A DNA stretch of 64,000 nt from Clostridiales bacterium (GTDB taxonomy: Bacteria; Bacillota; Clostridia; Oscillospirales; Oscillospiraceae): NCBI GenBank assembly GCA_029008095.1, contig JAQXJB010000052.1, positions 62,001 through 126,000 of the forward strand, in the 5' to 3' direction. Below, in pieces: positions 62,165-64,000 of this stretch. The position numbers and the translations under genes are program-made. A model generated the notes under the pieces. The model did not search any database, was not told where the DNA came from, and was given only the letters and a program-made list of their open reading frames with translations. Numbering within the stretch: the first letter of the stretch is position 1; every line of letters starts with the position of its first letter.

Positions 62165-63511
62165 TCAAAGCTTTTTCACGGCGATGACGCAGTCCGCCTC
62201 TTTTTTGGCCGCATATTCACAGGACTGTCCCAGAGATATGACGGCTAATACTTTTTTTTCATCGGCAATTACCGGGATGCTCCCGCGCCGGCTTGCCGGT
62301 ATTTTCTTTTCGATAAACAGCTTTTTCAGCGTCTTACCGCCCTGCCTGCGGTTCAGGCATATCCTGTCTCCCGCCCGACGAGGTCTAACGCTTATATTAC
62401 CACATAAGTCGCTCTTTTTGAAGAAAAAATTCTCATCGTGTGCAATTTTTCCTTTGCTGTTCGGGCCGAAGTATATTTTCACTCCCGCTTCGGGGAGCAC
62501 GGTCCATTCGTCCCATCTCAAAAAAGCTTCCGTAAATTCTTTTGCTGCGTTATCAGAGCTTGAGAAAACAAGGCTGTCATATTCCCTGCTCACATGAACA
62601 TTTCCCGGGAGCCGGGTCTGCGCCGAAGGATCAGCCGACTTTGCCAGCTCCAACACCGCCTGAACATGGACATGACCCGGAGCACAGCCAAGCCTTCCGG
62701 CGGCACTGCGCACTGCCCGGGCGGCAAGGGGATATTCGGCGGCGGTAAGCGCCGCTGCATTCAGCGTCACCCTTCCCTGCTCATCCAGTTCGATTGGCAC
62801 AGCGTTCTCCGAAAGACTTTCCAGCAGACTTTCATCGGTGCGAAGAAGCTCTGATGCTTCCAGAGCGGCGGCCGAAAAATTGGGATTTATACTTTTCAGT
62901 ACCGGCAGAACGTCATGGCGCAGCCGGTTGCGGGTATAGGTATTCTCCGCGTTTGTGGAGTCCTCCACATGGGGCAGCGAATTTGCATTCAGGTAGGCTA
63001 TTATATCATCGCGGCTCATACAGAGCAGAGGTCTTATATAAATGTCCCGAACCGGGGGTATGCCGCAAAGACCTTTCAAGCCCGCTCCGCGAGCCAAATT
63101 CATAAGCACGGTCTCGGCATTATCATCAGCGTTGTGAGCCGTAGCAACACGGCTGCCGGGGAGCTTGGCGGCAACAGTATCGAAGAATTCATAACGAAGC
63201 ATCCTCGCCGCTTCCTCCGTGCCGAGGCCGTTTCTTTCGGCATAGCCTTTCACATCTCCGGACGAAACAAACAGCTCCACGCCCATATCACGGCAAATCT
63301 CGCGGACAAAGCGCTCGTCCCTGTCGGATTCCTCGCCACGCAGGCAATGATTGAAATGGGCCGCGTAAACGCTTAGCTCACGCCGAGCCGCCAAAGCCTT
63401 AATAATATGGAGCAGGCATACGGAATCAGCGCCGCCGGAAACGGCGCATATTATCGCCGAGCCCCGGGGCAGCATATCATACTTATCAGCAAATTCCGTT
63501 ACCAGCTTCAA
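62165..63511 (-). CDS. tilS: tRNA(Ile)-lysidine synthetase
   Basis: 448 residues. The ATP-pyrophosphatase P loop [14 protein letters not shown] near residue 23, [17 protein letters not shown] near residue 50 and [20 protein letters not shown] near residue 125 identify TilS. A C-terminal TilS domain follows ([24 protein letters not shown]). It modifies C34 of tRNA-Ile(CAU). The start appears to be a TTG at 63511, with GAGGAG overlapping the dnaB stop; the next ATG is 12 codons in and has no site. Confidence 0.95.
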   Translation of the reverse strand: MKLVTEFADKYDMLPRGSAIICAVSGGADSVCLLHIIKALAARRELSVYAAHFNHCLRGEESDRDERFVREICRDMGVELFVSSGDVKGYAERNGLGTEEAARMLRYEFFDTVAAKLPGSRVATAHNADDNAETVLMNLARGAGLKGLCGIPPVRDIYIRPLLCMSRDDIIAYLNANSLPHVEDSTNAENTYTRNRLRHDVLPVLKSINPNFSAAALEASELLRTDESLLESLSENAVPIELDEQGRVTLNAAALTAAEYPLAARAVRSAAGRLGCAPGHVHVQAVLELAKSADPSAQTRLPGNVHVSREYDSLVFSSSDNAAKEFTEAFLRWDEWTVLPEAGVKIYFGPNSKGKIAHDENFFFKKSDLCGNISVRPRRAGDRICLNRRQGGKTLKKLFIEKKIPASRRGSIPVIADEKKVLAVISLGQSCEYAAKKEADCVIAVKKL

Positions 63512-63514
63512 TGT

Positions 63515-64000
63515 TTACTCCTCTTTGTGTATCTTATCCACGGATGCGTAGGTGGTATATTCGGGCAGCCACTGCAGCTCGATCGTGCCGGTGTTGCCGT
63601 GGCGGTTTTTCATTACTATGCACTCTGCAAGGTTATGGTTTTCGGACTCCCGCTGAAAATAATCCTCCCGGTAAAGACCGAGAACAATGTCCGCGTCCTG
63701 CTCGAGGGAGCCGGATTCACGAAGGTCGGAAAGCATGGGACGCTTGTCGCCTCTCTGGACATTGGCTCGCGACAACTGGGAGAGACAGATAACGGGTACG
63801 TTCAGCTCCTTGGCCATTATCTTCAGCATACGGGAAATATCGCTGACGGCCTGCTGTCTGTTCTCATTAGCATCGCCGGAGGCGCTGCTCATAAGCTGGA
63901 GGTAGTCAATGATAACCAGTCCGAGATTATCCACCCGGCGGCACTGCGCATTCATATCGGAAACCGTGAGCATGGAATTGTCGTCTATCATTATACCCGT
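63515..64000 (-). CDS. dnaB: Replicative DNA helicase DnaB, C-terminal part (5' end beyond window)
   Basis: The frame is open to the right edge, so only the last 161 residues are seen. They contain Walker B NLGLVIIDYLQLM, LKIMAKELNVPVICLSQLSR (H3-type strand and glutamine), RPMLSDLRESGSLEQDADIV (arginine finger region) and KNRHGNTGTIELQW, all of the RecA-like DnaB core. It is the replication fork helicase. The tilS start follows after 3 bases, so the operon reads dnaB-tilS-hpt-ftsH. Confidence 0.95.
   Translation of the reverse strand, partial: TGIMIDDNSMLTVSDMNAQCRRVDNLGLVIIDYLQLMSSASGDANENRQQAVSDISRMLKIMAKELNVPVICLSQLSRANVQRGDKRPMLSDLRESGSLEQDADIVLGLYREDYFQRESENHNLAECIVMKNRHGNTGTIELQWLPEYTTYASVDKIHKEE

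Overview
The window looks like a chromosomal segment from an endospore-forming, Gram-positive anaerobe of the Clostridia, most probably an Oscillospirales/Oscillospiraceae relative. This is inferred from a SleB-type spore cortex hydrolase, a SpoVB/MurJ-like flippase, a T-box leader on thrS, ferredoxin and CstA/AgcS transporters, consensus sigma-A promoters and strong Shine-Dalgarno sites, plus the gene orders rpsF-ssb-rpsR, mfd-foldase and dnaB-tilS-hpt-ftsH. I could not assign a genus from the sequence alone.

Layout. 1-6.3 kb: end of a secreted protein, hslO, a purine-type phosphoribosyltransferase, a lipid kinase, an alpha/beta hydrolase, the rpsF-ssb-rpsR operon and queH. 6.4-20.5 kb: mfd with a parvulin-like lipoprotein, a cupin, rsmI and a tRNA adenine methyltransferase, a ferredoxin, clpC, dnaE and a methyltransferase. 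20.6-26.3 kb: a Y-family polymerase, an AgcS amino-acid symporter, an M42 peptidase and a CstA-type transporter. 26.3-29.7 kb: an accessory patch with an apparently orphan cobalamin riboswitch, a tyrosine integrase bracketed by inverted 27-28 nt hairpins, a non-coding stretch and a five-tRNA cluster. 29.8-31.8 kb: a DivIVA-like coiled-coil protein, a lone fumarase beta subunit and a nitroreductase-like protein. 31.8-34.6 kb: three sugar-ABC permeases, two of them tandem duplicates. 35-40.7 kb: flippase, polA, rimI, tsaD.

40.7-48.7 kb is the most unusual part. A cluster of DnaA-box-like 9-mers lies in a pyrimidine-rich spacer, followed by tRNA-Thr(CGT), a 1930-residue SLH-anchored repeat protein and a LytTR-PAS regulator. 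A degraded copy of the tRNA-Thr anticodon-loop-to-T-arm sequence then appears at 48664-48694. This is the signature of an integrated island at tRNA-Thr. Directly upstream of the -35 of the surface-protein gene are three copies of a 9-10 bp motif at an exact 20-bp period, plus one inverted copy. They are in the right place for a LytTR-type activator encoded next door.

48.8-64 kb: sleB, thrS with a T-box, a flavin/PNPOx-like protein, a DUF1624-type acyltransferase and ychF, then an FtsX/MacB-type ABC exporter, a zinc-finger lipoprotein beside an ABC-ATPase gene fragment, and the operon dnaB (partial)-tilS-hpt-ftsH. Most of the window is ordinary housekeeping DNA. The surface-protein island, the orphan B12 riboswitch with the integrase patch and the 40.8-kb DnaA-box cluster are the places worth following up.
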